Assembly: GCA_965279255.1 (NCBI GenBank)
Contig: OZ257146.1
Coordinates: 1,922,001-1,986,000 of the forward strand
From: CAMFLJ01 sp965279255
GTDB taxonomy: Bacteria; Actinomycetota; Acidimicrobiia; Acidimicrobiales; Acidimicrobilacustridaceae
DNA length: 64,000 nt
Direction of reading: 5' to 3'
Shown here in pieces: positions 1-8,374 of the stretch (position 1 is its first letter; the number at the start of each line of letters is the position of its first letter). The translations under genes were made by a program, and so were the position numbers. Under the pieces are notes generated by a model. It had not been told where the DNA came from. It did not search any database and saw nothing but the letters and a program-made list of their open reading frames with translations.

Positions 1-867
1 CAGGGCCTGCAGCCCCGGTTCGTCGACATCGACCCGGCCACCCACCTGATCGACCCCGAGCTGCTCGCACGCCACGTCACCGACCGGACCACGGCGATCC
101 TCGCCGTGCACACGTGGGGCAACCCGTGCGACCTCGAGGCGCTCACCGAGGTGGCCGACGCCCACGGCCTCGCCCTGTTGTTCGACGCGGCCCACGCCTT
201 CACCAATGACTACCCGGATGCACCCGTCGGCCGCGGCGGCGACGCGGAGATCTTCTCCTTCCACGCCACCAAGTTCGTGCAGGCGTTCGAGGGTGGCCTC
301 ATCGCCACCGACTCCGACGAGATCGCCGAACGGGCCGCATCGATGCGCAACTTCGGCTTCACCGACACCGACCGGGTCGAGCACCTTGGCACCAACGGGA
401 AGATGTCGGAGATCTCGGCGGCCATGGGTCTCGCCTCGCTGCACGAGGTCGACCTCGCCACCGCGGCGAACGCCGCCAACCTCGACGCCTACGAGGCCGG
501 GCTGGCCGAGGTGCCGGGCATCTCGCTGTTGCCGCACAGTGCCGGCAACCACAACCTTCAGTACGTCGTGGCCGAGGTCGACCCGTCGGCCTGCCCGGTG
601 GGGCGTGACCTGTTGATCGACGTGCTCGCCGCCGAGAACGTCCTGGCCCGCCGCTACTTCCACCCCGGCGTGCACCGGATGGAGCCCTACCGGACGGAGC
701 AGCCCCTCGCAGGGGCGACCCTGCCCGTCACCGAGGCGGTGTGCGACCGGGTGCTGGTCCTGCCGACAGGACGAGCCGTGACGCCGTGCGTGGCCACCCA
801 GGTGGCCGAGATCGTGGCCCGGGCGGTCGGCTCAGCCGCCGAGCTCGTGCGTGGACGGGCCGGCTGA
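1..867 (+). CDS. DegT/DnrJ/EryC1/StrS-family PLP aminotransferase, 5'-truncated
   Basis: The reading frame is open from the first base, so the N-terminus lies outside the window. The visible 288 residues carry the PLP-enzyme signature: FDAAHAF with the pyridine-binding Asp, then SFHATKF with the Schiff-base lysine encoded at 271-273, followed by the EGG turn. This family (type I fold) usually transaminates keto-sugar nucleotides for envelope glycans or secondary metabolites. The sugar substrate cannot be told from this fragment. A GTG at 106 could be mistaken for a start, but homology-like sequence continues upstream of it. It converges on the next gene with a 28-bp gap. Confidence 0.85.
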   Translation, partial: QGLQPRFVDIDPATHLIDPELLARHVTDRTTAILAVHTWGNPCDLEALTEVADAHGLALLFDAAHAFTNDYPDAPVGRGGDAEIFSFHATKFVQAFEGGLIATDSDEIAERAASMRNFGFTDTDRVEHLGTNGKMSEISAAMGLASLHEVDLATAANAANLDAYEAGLAEVPGISLLPHSAGNHNLQYVVAEVDPSACPVGRDLLIDVLAAENVLARRYFHPGVHRMEPYRTEQPLAGATLPVTEAVCDRVLVLPTGRAVTPCVATQVAEIVARAVGSAAELVRGRAG

Positions 868-895
868 GCGCCTGAGCCCGACCCGCTCCGACGGG

Positions 896-1483
896 TCAGA
901 CGTTGCCGTCGAGGGCGGACCAGTCCTCGGGGTTGTCCTCGACGAACCACTCGACGATGGAGCCGTCGACACCGTCGACGAGCACCAGGCCCCGCTTCTC
1001 GGGCGGATCGTCGGCGGAGTACAGCAGGATGCGCCAGGTCGGGCGGCTGAGCAGGCCCCGCCAGCCCATCTGCGCCGACGCGTGGCCGACGGGGAAGCCC
1101 ACCTGCCGGGTGGCGGCCACGAGGGCGTCGGACTCGTCGACGTCGAGGTTCCAGCCCGCCACGAAGCTGTAGACCCCGATGAGGGCCAGCATGACCGCGG
1201 CCACCAGCATCCCGGTGTTCACCAGCACGGCCTGCTGGTCATGACGCAGGAACCACACCAGGATCGTGATCGCCGAGATCCCCCAGTACAGGTAGGCGGG
1301 GATGCGGCGCCGATTGTTGTTCGGGAACATGTACGGGCCGACGTAGCCGGCCGCGTCGAGGTCTTCCGGGAGGGCGTCGCGGATGTCGGCGTCGGACAGC
1401 GGCACGGTGCCGCCCGGCTCGCCGTCGGTGCCCGCGTCGGGGGTGGGCTCGGGGGCGTCCTGGTCGTCGGAAGGCTCGGTCAT
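896..1483 (-). CDS. Uncharacterised two-helix membrane protein
   Basis: A 195-residue protein with an acidic, Pro/Asp-rich N-terminal 45 residues, then two hydrophobic segments (around residues 70-90 and 100-120) and a soluble C-terminal half rich in Trp and acidic residues. I do not recognise the family. The topology suggests a small integral membrane protein with both ends on the same side. It lies 43 bp downstream of the copper-chaperone gene on the same strand, so co-transcription is possible, but nothing in the protein indicates a role in copper handling. Confidence 0.7.
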   Translation of the reverse strand: MTEPSDDQDAPEPTPDAGTDGEPGGTVPLSDADIRDALPEDLDAAGYVGPYMFPNNNRRRIPAYLYWGISAITILVWFLRHDQQAVLVNTGMLVAAVMLALIGVYSFVAGWNLDVDESDALVAATRQVGFPVGHASAQMGWRGLLSRPTWRILLYSADDPPEKRGLVLVDGVDGSIVEWFVEDNPEDWSALDGNV

Positions 1484-1526
1484 TCGGCGGCCGACCGTAG
1501 CGTCCAGGCGCCCCCGGACGCACCTT

Positions 1527-2132
1527 CTAGGCGGCCCGCACCGTGGCGGTGACCTCGATCTTGCCCGCCTTGGCGAACGTCAGCGTCAGCGGGATGGTCT
1601 GGCCGACCTCGAGCGGCTTGACCAGCTCGATCAGCATCACGTGGTAGCCGCCGGGCTCGAAGTGAACGGTGCCACCGGCCGGGATCATCACCGAGGTGAC
1701 CTCCTTCATGGTCATCATCCCGTCACCGGCCATGGTGGTGTCGGTCTCGCCCTCGTGGACCAGCCCGATCGTCGCGCGGGTCGACATGGCGCCCTCGCTG
1801 GTGCCGGTCGACATGTCACCCGCCATCGTGTCGTCGGTGGCCACGGTCTCGTGCATCTGGGCCGACTCGGCGATGTCGGTGGGAACCGACACCCCGGTCA
1901 GCTCGTCGTCGACCTTCGAGCCGTTGGTGACCGTGAAGTAGGCGGCGCCGTCACCGCTCGACATGGCCGACTCGCGGGCCCAGGCGTCGGTCACGGTGAC
2001 GCCGGCAGCACCGGTGGTGGTGTCACTGGAGCCCGAGCTCTTGGAGTCGGAGCCACAGGCGGCCAGCCCGCCGAGGGCGAGGACGGCGGCGAGGGATGCG
2101 GCGATGGTGCGGGCTCGGGTGGTGGAGCTCAT
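1527..2132 (-). CDS. PCuAC-family copper chaperone lipoprotein with Met-rich insert
   Basis: A 201-residue lipoprotein (lipobox Cys26 in GLAAC) of the PCuAC (DUF461) family, which carries Cu(I) outside the membrane and helps load cytochrome oxidase CuA. Probable ligands are His94 in QMHET and the GGYHVM pair His164/Met166. Between them sits an insert (about residues 99-137) not typical of the family, rich in Met, Thr and Asp and holding the near-repeats DDTMAGD and DTTMAGD. The start at 2132 was chosen because a GGAGAG ribosome-binding site precedes it and the signal peptide begins there; a longer frame reaches upstream into the SCO1 gene. It follows SCO1 by 49 bp, forming a copper-delivery pair. 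Confidence 0.88.
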   Translation of the reverse strand: MSSTTRARTIAASLAAVLALGGLAACGSDSKSSGSSDTTTGAAGVTVTDAWARESAMSSGDGAAYFTVTNGSKVDDELTGVSVPTDIAESAQMHETVATDDTMAGDMSTGTSEGAMSTRATIGLVHEGETDTTMAGDGMMTMKEVTSVMIPAGGTVHFEPGGYHVMLIELVKPLEVGQTIPLTLTFAKAGKIEVTATVRAA

Positions 2133-2181
2133 TCGGTGTCTCTCCGTGGAGTGTGGGGATGGTTGAGGGAACAGGGGCCGG

Positions 2182-2841
2182 TCAGGCAGCAGCCGGATAG
2201 GTCTCGGCCAGAAGGGTGCGGATGCCGGCAGCGAGCTCGTCGCCATTGGTGCCGAACGGCCAGGCCCACACGACGTTGCCCTTGTCGTCGACGGCGTAGG
2301 TCGTGCCGCTGTGGGCCACGCCGTAGAACGAGCCCGGCTCGTGGGGCTCGATCGACCACTGCGCCCCGAACTCGTAGGTCACGCCGTGGAGCTGGTAGTC
2401 GTCCTCGGCCCGCAGGGCATGGATCTGGTCGGGCGTGAAGAAGTGGGTCATGTACTCGACGATGTCCGGGCCGGTGTCGCGCTCGAGGTCCACGGTCGCG
2501 AAGGCCACCTGCACCTTGGCGGCGTCGTCACCGAGAGCCTCGAGGGCCGCTGCGGTGTCGCCCATCGTGAGGGGGCAGATGTCGGGGCAGGACAGGTAGC
2601 CGAAGTAGACGAGCAGCAGCCCCCCGGGCTGGGCCTTGAAGGTGAACGGCGCGCCTGCCGGCTGAGCCGCGTAGTCGGCCAGCGAGAACGTGCCGACCTT
2701 GCGCTTGGGCTCGGGCCGGTAGCCCTTCTGGGCCACGGCCGTCGTCGCGGTGGAGCCGTCGGCCGACCCCGACGAGCTGCCGCAGGCGGCAACCGGGAGC
2801 AGCACTGACGCGACGAGGACGAGGAGGGCGATCCGCTTCAT
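2182..2841 (-). CDS. SCO1/SenC-family copper metallochaperone lipoprotein
   Basis: A 219-residue thioredoxin-fold protein with an N-terminal lipoprotein signal (VAAC, Cys20). It has the SCO copper site: CPDIC (Cys85, Cys89) and the distal His177 in GVAHSG. SCO proteins reduce and metallate the CuA site of cytochrome c oxidase subunit II on the outer face of the membrane. The downstream PCuAC gene supports this role, since the two chaperones act in sequence in characterised systems. The length is normal and no key residue is missing. Confidence 0.93.
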   Translation of the reverse strand: MKRIALLVLVASVLLPVAACGSSSGSADGSTATTAVAQKGYRPEPKRKVGTFSLADYAAQPAGAPFTFKAQPGGLLLVYFGYLSCPDICPLTMGDTAAALEALGDDAAKVQVAFATVDLERDTGPDIVEYMTHFFTPDQIHALRAEDDYQLHGVTYEFGAQWSIEPHEPGSFYGVAHSGTTYAVDDKGNVVWAWPFGTNGDELAAGIRTLLAETYPAAA

Positions 2842-2933
2842 ACCTGGACTGTGTCGTCCCGGGAGGATGATCGGTTCCGATCAGCGCCCGTTCGGGTCCG
2901 AGGACCCCCGCCTTCGGGACCTACGACCCCGAC

Positions 2934-3491
2934 TCAGGAGGGCCAGGCGTCGGCGAGCTTGCGCCAGGTGACGTCGAGCGGCTCGGGCAGGATGCGGGTG
3001 AGCGCCACCGACGTCATGAAGTTGGAGTCGCCCTCCCACCGGGGAAGGACGTGGGTGTGGAGGTGGGTCGGCACGCCGGCGCCGGCCGCCCGCCCCAGGT
3101 TCGTGCCGACGTTCACGCCCTCGCACCGGTAGGCGACCTTCAGCGCCGCCACGGCGTCGCGGGTGAGCACCGCCATCTCGGTCAGCTCGTCGGGGCTGAG
3201 CTCCTCGAGCTCGGCCACGGCCCGGTTGGGCAGCACCAGCATGTGGCCGCTCGTGTAGGGGTACGCGTTGAGCAGCACCGAGCAGGTGGGCCCCCGGTGC
3301 ACGACGAAGGCCTCGTCGTCGGGTCGCCGCAGGATCCGCTCGAAGAGCGAACCGGTCTCGTCGGGCTCGAGCGAGGTGTCGTCGGGCTCGCTGACCGCGG
3401 TGATGTAGGCGTGGCGCCAGCCGGCCCAGAGGTGGTCGAGCGCTGGTGTGGTGGGGACCATGTGACGGTCGTCGGGCAGGTCGGCGGCCAT
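2934..3491 (-). CDS. HIT-family nucleotide phosphorylase/hydrolase (Rv2613c-like)
   Basis: A 185-residue histidine-triad protein. The catalytic motif HLHTHVLPRW is present, preceded by GRAAGAGVPT, a combination seen in actinobacterial Ap4A phosphorylase-type HIT proteins such as Rv2613c. The start at 3491 (MAADLPDD) was chosen because it falls 4 bp after the thrS stop; a longer frame would run well into thrS. ATG at 3461 is an alternative. The thrS-HIT order is the same as in Mycobacterium tuberculosis (Rv2614c-Rv2613c), which fits removal of the Ap4A that aminoacyl-tRNA synthetases make as a by-product. Confidence 0.85.
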   Translation of the reverse strand: MAADLPDDRHMVPTTPALDHLWAGWRHAYITAVSEPDDTSLEPDETGSLFERILRRPDDEAFVVHRGPTCSVLLNAYPYTSGHMLVLPNRAVAELEELSPDELTEMAVLTRDAVAALKVAYRCEGVNVGTNLGRAAGAGVPTHLHTHVLPRWEGDSNFMTSVALTRILPEPLDVTWRKLADAWPS

Positions 3492-3495
3492 CGGC

Positions 3496-5448
3496 TCAGA
3501 TGTGGCTGGTGACGTCAGCGGCCAGGCGGTCGACGAAGTCCTCGACGCGGACACCCCGCTCGACCTCTCCCCCACGGGGGTTCACGCCCACGGTGCCGTG
3601 CTCGACGTCGTCGTCGCCGACGACCAGCACGTACGGCAGCTTCTCCATCTTCGCCTTGCGGATGCGCGCGCCGAGGGGCTCGTCGGCGCCGACCCAGTCG
3701 GCCCGGAACCCTTCGGCCCGGAGGCGGTCGGCGAGCCGTGAGGCGTAGATGTCGTGGTCGTCGCGCACCGGCAGCAGGCGGACCTGGACGGGGGCGAGCC
3801 ACGCCGGGAACGCCCCCGCGTAGTGCTCGACCAGGATGGCGAAGAAGCGCTCGACCGAGCCGAACAGGGCCCGGTGGATCATCACCGGGCGGTGGCGCTC
3901 GCCGTCGGCCCCGACATAGGTGAGGTCGAAGCGCTGCGGGAGCTGGAAGTCGAGCTGGATCGTCGACATCTGCCACGTGCGGCCGATGGCGTCACGGGCC
4001 TGCACCGAGATCTTGGGCCCGTAGAACGCGCCGCCGCCCTCGTCCATCACGAGCTCCATGCCCTTGTCGAGGGCCACGGTGCGGAGCACGTCGATGGCCT
4101 CGTTCCACTCCTCGTCGCTGCCGACCGCCTTGGTCTCGGGCTTGGTGGAGAGCTCCACGTAGAAGTCGTCGAGGCCGTAGTCGCGCAGGAGGTCGAGCAC
4201 GAAGTCGAGCGCCCGGGCCAGCTCGCCGGGAGCCTGCTCACGGGTGCAGAAGATGTGGGCGTCGTCCTGGGCGAAGCCGCGGGCGCGGGTGAGGCCCTGG
4301 ACCACGCCGGACTTCTCGTAGCGGTACACCGTGCCGAACTCGAAGAGCCGCTGGGGAAGGTCGCGGTAGGACTTCTGCCCGGAGTCGTGGATGAGGATGT
4401 GGAACGGGCAGTTCATCGGCTTGAGGTAGTAGTCGACGCCCCCGTCGAGCTCCATCGGCGGGTACATGCCGTCGGCGTACCAGTCGAGGTGACCGCTCTT
4501 CTCGAAGAGGTTCGCCTTGGTGATGTGCGGCGAGTACACGAACTCGTAGCCGGCCTGCTCGTGGCGCTGGCGGGAGTAGTCCTCCATGATGCGGCGCACC
4601 GTGCCCCCCTTGGGGTGGAACACCGCCAGGCCGGAGCCGATCTCCTCCGGGAACGAGAACAGGTCGAGCTCGGCGCCCAGCTTGCGGTGGTCGCGCTTCT
4701 CGGCCTCCTCGAGGAAGGTCAGGTACTCCTGGAGCTCCTTCTTCGTGGCCCACGCCGTGCCGTAGATGCGCTGGAGCATCGGGTTCTTCTCGTCGCCGCG
4801 CCAGTAGGCGCCGGCGACGCGCATCAGCTTGAAGTGACCCAGGCGGCCGGTGTGGGGCACGTGCGGGCCGCGGCAGAGGTCGATGAACCGGGGCGGGTTC
4901 TCGTAGGTGCGCACCAGGCCGGTCTCGGTGGCCGACATGGGGTCCTCGGCCGCGCCCTTGATGATCTCGCACTTGTACTTGTGGTCCTTGAACAGGACCA
5001 GGGCGTCGCCCTCGGTGATCTCGTCGCGGATGAAGGGCTGCTTCTCGGCGATGATCTCGCGCATCCGGGCGTCGATGCGGTCGAGGTCGTCGGAGCTGAA
5101 GGTGCCACCGTCGGGCAGCTCGAAGTCGTAGTAGAAGCCGTTCTCGACGGGCGGGCCGATGGCGAAGGTGGCGCCCGGGAAGAGGTCGAGCACCGCCTGG
5201 GCGAGGACGTGGGCCGTCGAGTGCCGGATCGTGTAGAGGCCCCGAGGGTCGGTCTCGGTGACGATCGCCGCCTCGTCGCCGTCGGCGAGGGGCCACACGA
5301 GGTCGCGCTCGGTGCCGTTGACGTTGGCGATGACCGCCGCCTTGGCGAGCCGGGAGCCGATCGAGGCCGCCAGATCACCCGCAGTGGACCCGACGGGGAG
5401 CTCACGCTGGGAACCGTCAGGCAGGGTGATCGAGATCTGGTCGGACAT
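3496..5448 (-). CDS. thrS: Threonyl-tRNA synthetase
   Basis: A 650-residue class II synthetase charging tRNA-Thr. Domain order: TGS domain (about 1-62), editing domain with the HxxxH metal site (His76, His80 in HSTAHV) and the HKYKCE motif, catalytic core with the zinc-ligand Cys347 in MNCPFH, and a C-terminal anticodon-binding domain ending near ADVTSHI. Length is typical. The ATG at 5448 marks the start of the TGS domain; the open frame upstream to 5733 is unrelated sequence. A strong hairpin lies 54 bp upstream, between this gene and mshC. Confidence 0.97.
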   Translation of the reverse strand: MSDQISITLPDGSQRELPVGSTAGDLAASIGSRLAKAAVIANVNGTERDLVWPLADGDEAAIVTETDPRGLYTIRHSTAHVLAQAVLDLFPGATFAIGPPVENGFYYDFELPDGGTFSSDDLDRIDARMREIIAEKQPFIRDEITEGDALVLFKDHKYKCEIIKGAAEDPMSATETGLVRTYENPPRFIDLCRGPHVPHTGRLGHFKLMRVAGAYWRGDEKNPMLQRIYGTAWATKKELQEYLTFLEEAEKRDHRKLGAELDLFSFPEEIGSGLAVFHPKGGTVRRIMEDYSRQRHEQAGYEFVYSPHITKANLFEKSGHLDWYADGMYPPMELDGGVDYYLKPMNCPFHILIHDSGQKSYRDLPQRLFEFGTVYRYEKSGVVQGLTRARGFAQDDAHIFCTREQAPGELARALDFVLDLLRDYGLDDFYVELSTKPETKAVGSDEEWNEAIDVLRTVALDKGMELVMDEGGGAFYGPKISVQARDAIGRTWQMSTIQLDFQLPQRFDLTYVGADGERHRPVMIHRALFGSVERFFAILVEHYAGAFPAWLAPVQVRLLPVRDDHDIYASRLADRLRAEGFRADWVGADEPLGARIRKAKMEKLPYVLVVGDDDVEHGTVGVNPRGGEVERGVRVEDFVDRLAADVTSHI

Positions 5449-5501
5449 GCGGGCGAGCGTACCCGAGGCCCTCCCCCGCCCCGGAACCCCGATTCCCGGC
5501 G

Positions 5502-5549
5502 AAACGGTGCGCCGAAGGCGCGCTGGAGCGCGCCAGAAGCGCACCGTTT
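5502..5549. terminator. Strong two-stage stem-loop between mshC and thrS
   Basis: Perfect 11-bp outer arms (5502-5512 and 5539-5549, AAACGGTGCGC and its complement), a symmetric 4/4 internal loop, and a perfect 7-bp inner stem (5517-5523 and 5528-5534) with a TGGA loop. Three or four T residues follow the stem on either strand. It sits just after the mshC stop, so the simplest reading is an intrinsic terminator for mshC. It is also in the thrS leader, where attenuation is possible; I see no T-box sequence. Confidence 0.75.
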
Positions 5550-5563
5550 TCAGAAGGGGTGGG

Positions 5564-6745
5564 TCAGACGGTCGGGTCGCCGACGAGGAACACGCCGAGG
5601 AGGGCGGCGGCCGAGGCCACACCCTCGCCCCGGGCCACGGCGGCGTCGACGGCGGCGACCGCACCAGGGGTGTCGAGGTCGTCGTCGAGGCGGGCCCGCA
5701 CCTCGGCCAGGGCAGCCGTGCTGTCGACTGCACCGGGGGCCTCGGTGACGGCGAGCCAGGCGTCGAGCCGGGCCGCCGCGGAGGGCATGATCGAGTCGTT
5801 CCACTCCCACGAGTCGCGGTAGTGGTGCTCGACGATGCCGAGACGGATCGCCCGGGGGTCGTAGGTCTTCAGCAGGTCGCTGATGAACACCAGGTTCCCG
5901 AGGGACTTCGACATCTTCTCGCCGTCCATGCGGACCATGGCCTGGTGCATCCAGTGCCGCACGAAGACCTGGCCGGTGGCGGCCTCGCTCTGGGCGGCCT
6001 CGCACTCGTGGTGCGGGAAGATCAGGTCGGAGCCTCCACCGTGGAGGTCGATGGTGGTGTCGAGCTCGCGGAGGGCCAGCGCCGAGCACTCGATGTGCCA
6101 GCCGGGACGACCCGGGCCCCACAGCGACTCCCACGCGGGCTCGCCCTCGGCGGAGGGCTGCCACAGCACGAAGTCGAGCGGGTCGCGCTTGTTGGGGTCG
6201 TCGGGGTTGCCGCCGTGGATGCGGGCCAGCTCGAGCATCTCGTCGCGGGAGTAGTGCGACACCTGCCCGAACTTCTCGAAGCTGCTCACGTCGAAGTAGA
6301 CAGCGCCGCCGCTGATGTAGGCGTGGCCCTGGTCGAGGACCATCCCGATGAAGCCCCGGATGTCGGCGATGGCGCTGGTGGCCCGCGGCTCGCTCCAGCT
6401 GGTGATCACGTTCAGCGACAGCATGTCGTTGTCGAAGCGGGCCGTCTCCGCCGCCGCCAGGTCGAGGTAGTGGACCCCGAGCTCCTTGGCCTTGCGGAGC
6501 ATGTCGTCGTCGACGTCGGTGATGTTGCGGACGCAGCGGGTCTGGTGACCACGGTCGCGCAGGCGGCGTTGCAGGACGTCGTAGGTGACGTAGGTGGCGG
6601 CGTGACCGAGGTGGGTCGCGTCGTAGGGCGTGATGCCGCAGGTGTACATGGTGACGACCTGCTCCGGCTCGAACGGCACCACCGCGCGGCGGGCGGTGTC
6701 GTAGAGGCGCATGGGAGCGCCGTCGGCCAGGTTCTGATCGGTCAT
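5564..6745 (-). CDS. mshC: Cysteine:glucosaminyl-inositol ligase, mycothiol biosynthesis
   Basis: A 393-residue class I synthetase-like enzyme joining cysteine to GlcN-inositol in mycothiol synthesis. It resembles cysteinyl-tRNA synthetase but has MshC hallmarks: CGITPYDATHLGHAATY at the adenylate site (CysRS has a shorter HIGH-type version), the zinc ligands in the CGIT, HIECSA and PHHECE segments, EKMSKSLGN, and a short C-terminus with DDDLDTPGAVAA and LLGV instead of the long CysRS anticodon-binding region. The alternative, a second CysRS, is less likely on these motifs. ATG at 6712 is an alternative start. Confidence 0.85.
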   Translation of the reverse strand: MTDQNLADGAPMRLYDTARRAVVPFEPEQVVTMYTCGITPYDATHLGHAATYVTYDVLQRRLRDRGHQTRCVRNITDVDDDMLRKAKELGVHYLDLAAAETARFDNDMLSLNVITSWSEPRATSAIADIRGFIGMVLDQGHAYISGGAVYFDVSSFEKFGQVSHYSRDEMLELARIHGGNPDDPNKRDPLDFVLWQPSAEGEPAWESLWGPGRPGWHIECSALALRELDTTIDLHGGGSDLIFPHHECEAAQSEAATGQVFVRHWMHQAMVRMDGEKMSKSLGNLVFISDLLKTYDPRAIRLGIVEHHYRDSWEWNDSIMPSAAARLDAWLAVTEAPGAVDSTAALAEVRARLDDDLDTPGAVAAVDAAVARGEGVASAAALLGVFLVGDPTV

Positions 6746-6797
6746 CGGGTCACCTCGGGGCGGGAACGCCCGAAGGGTACCTTTGCGTCCACACGAA

Positions 6798-7466
6798 TCA
6801 GGCGAACGGGTCGCCGGCGATGCCGGTGAACTTGATGGCGACGCGGGTCTTGTAGCGGATGTTCAGCTGCAGCAGCACCGCGGTGAAGGCCTCGATCGGG
6901 GCGGCCTGGGTGAGGTCACCGGCGTCGAGAGGGCGCATGTCGGGGATCTGGGTGACCAGCTCCATGCACTGCCGCTTGGCCTCGGCGTGGTCGGAGCAGA
7001 CCAGCACGTCGCTCTCGACCGAGTGGTTGAGGTCGCCGAGCTCCTTGGCCGGGACGTGGTGCAGGGCGGCCACCACGTAGGAGGTGGGCACGGCGGCCTG
7101 CACGCTCGCCGCGACCGAGCCGCGGGGCGGTACCAGGGGCTGGAACTCGTGACCGACCCGGATGAGGGCGTTGGCCATGCAGAGCACGACCTTGCCGGCG
7201 AGGCGGTGGCCCACTGACTTGGCGGTGGTCCAGGCGGCGTCCCACGGGGTGGCGATCACCACGAGCTCGCCGCTGGCCGCCGTCGAGTTGTCGCCGGCGA
7301 CGATCGAGTCGGCCAGGTGCGGCCACTTCTCGTGGAGCACGGCGACGATCTCGGCCGAGCGCTCCTGGGACCGCGACCCGATGACGACGTGATGCCCGGC
7401 CGCAGCCAACCGCAGGGCCAGGCCGCTGCCGGCCGGACCGGTTCCCCCAACGATGCCGATTTCCAT
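6798..7466 (-). CDS. npdG: F420-dependent NADP oxidoreductase (NPDG family)
   Basis: A 222-residue Rossmann protein starting MEIGIVGGTGPAGSGLA, the NADP-binding loop of reduced-F420:NADP oxidoreductases, followed by IGSRSQERS, whose Arg/Ser residues fit binding of the 2'-phosphate of NADP. It transfers hydride between coenzyme F420 and NADP in the cytosol. Length fits the family. Divergent from fabI across 139 bp, which probably holds both promoters. Confidence 0.87.
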   Translation of the reverse strand: MEIGIVGGTGPAGSGLALRLAAAGHHVVIGSRSQERSAEIVAVLHEKWPHLADSIVAGDNSTAASGELVVIATPWDAAWTTAKSVGHRLAGKVVLCMANALIRVGHEFQPLVPPRGSVAASVQAAVPTSYVVAALHHVPAKELGDLNHSVESDVLVCSDHAEAKRQCMELVTQIPDMRPLDAGDLTQAAPIEAFTAVLLQLNIRYKTRVAIKFTGIAGDPFA

Positions 7467-7605
7467 GGGGGCGGACCCTACCAGCGCGGATCAGGGGCCC
7501 GATCGGTCGAGAGCCGGCTCCGCTGACGGGCCGTCCGGGGGTGGGAGCACCACCGGCCCGCCCCGGCAACGTAACGTCGAGCGGCCATCCCCGATCGGAG
7601 GAACC

Positions 7606-8373
7606 ATGGGACTGCTCGACGGTAAGCGACTGCTGATCACCGGGGTGCTGACGGAGGCGTCGCTCGGCTACGGCGTGGCGAAGCTCGCCCAGGCCGAGGG
7701 TGCGGAGATCATCCTCACCGGCGTCGGCACCGGGATGAAGCACACCTCCAAGACGGCGCGGAAGCTCCTCCCCGAGCCCGAGGTGCTGGAGCTCGACGTC
7801 ACCGACCCGGCCCACATCGACCGCGTGCGGGGCGAGCTGCAGGAGCGGTGGGGCACGCTCGACGGTGCCCTCCACTCGATCGGGTTCGCTCCCCCGGTGT
7901 GCCTCGGGGGCACGTTCATGGAGGCCGGCTGGGACGACGTGGCGATCGCCATGAACGCCTCCGCCTACTCACTGAAGGCCCTCGCCGACATCGTGGCACC
8001 GCTGATGCCGGAGGGCGGCTCGATCGTCGGGCTCGACTTCGACAACACCGTCACCTACCCGGCCTACGACTGGATGGGCGTGGCCAAGTCCGCGCTGGAG
8101 TCGACCTCGCGGTACCTCGCCCGCTACCTCGGGCCCCAGCAGATCCGGGTGAACCTGGTCGCCGCCGGCCCGGTGAAGACCATCGCCGCCCGGTCGATCC
8201 CCGGCTTCTCGAGGTTCGAGGACGTGTGGGACGAGCGGGCCCCCCTCGGCTGGGACGTCCGCGACAACACCGGCGTGGCCAAGGCCTGCGTCGCCATGCT
8301 GTCGGACTGGTTCCCGCAGACCACCGGCGAGATCATCCACGTCGACGGCGGGTACCACTCCACCGGCGCCTGA
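7606..8373 (+). CDS. fabI: NADH-dependent enoyl-ACP reductase (InhA/FabI type)
   Basis: A 255-residue short-chain reductase catalysing the last reduction in each fatty acid elongation cycle. It has the atypical FabI/InhA signature: GKRLLITGVLTEASLGYGVA for cofactor binding, LHSIGFAP, and the Tyr154-x6-Lys161 pair in AYDWMGVAKSALES, close to mycobacterial InhA around its catalytic Tyr. The ATG at 7606 has a GGAGGA site a few bases upstream. It converges on the CorC-like gene with almost no gap. Closer to InhA than to E. coli FabI in the visible motifs, though 10-15 residues shorter than InhA. Confidence 0.92.
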   Translation: MGLLDGKRLLITGVLTEASLGYGVAKLAQAEGAEIILTGVGTGMKHTSKTARKLLPEPEVLELDVTDPAHIDRVRGELQERWGTLDGALHSIGFAPPVCLGGTFMEAGWDDVAIAMNASAYSLKALADIVAPLMPEGGSIVGLDFDNTVTYPAYDWMGVAKSALESTSRYLARYLGPQQIRVNLVAAGPVKTIAARSIPGFSRFEDVWDERAPLGWDVRDNTGVAKACVAMLSDWFPQTTGEIIHVDGGYHSTGA

Positions 8374-8374
8374 G

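Noticed and set aside
5449..5563. A T-box leader for thrS
   Set aside because: A hairpin is present but there is no T-box consensus and no specifier loop can be recognised.
3754..5748. A 664-codon plus-strand open frame antisense to thrS
   Set aside because: Composition is that of a shadow frame (Val/Gly/Leu/His-rich, no motifs) and thrS on the other strand is unmistakable. High GC leaves such frames open by chance.
5564..6745. Cysteinyl-tRNA synthetase
   Set aside because: The THLGHAATY segment and the short DDLDTP-containing C-terminus fit MshC better.
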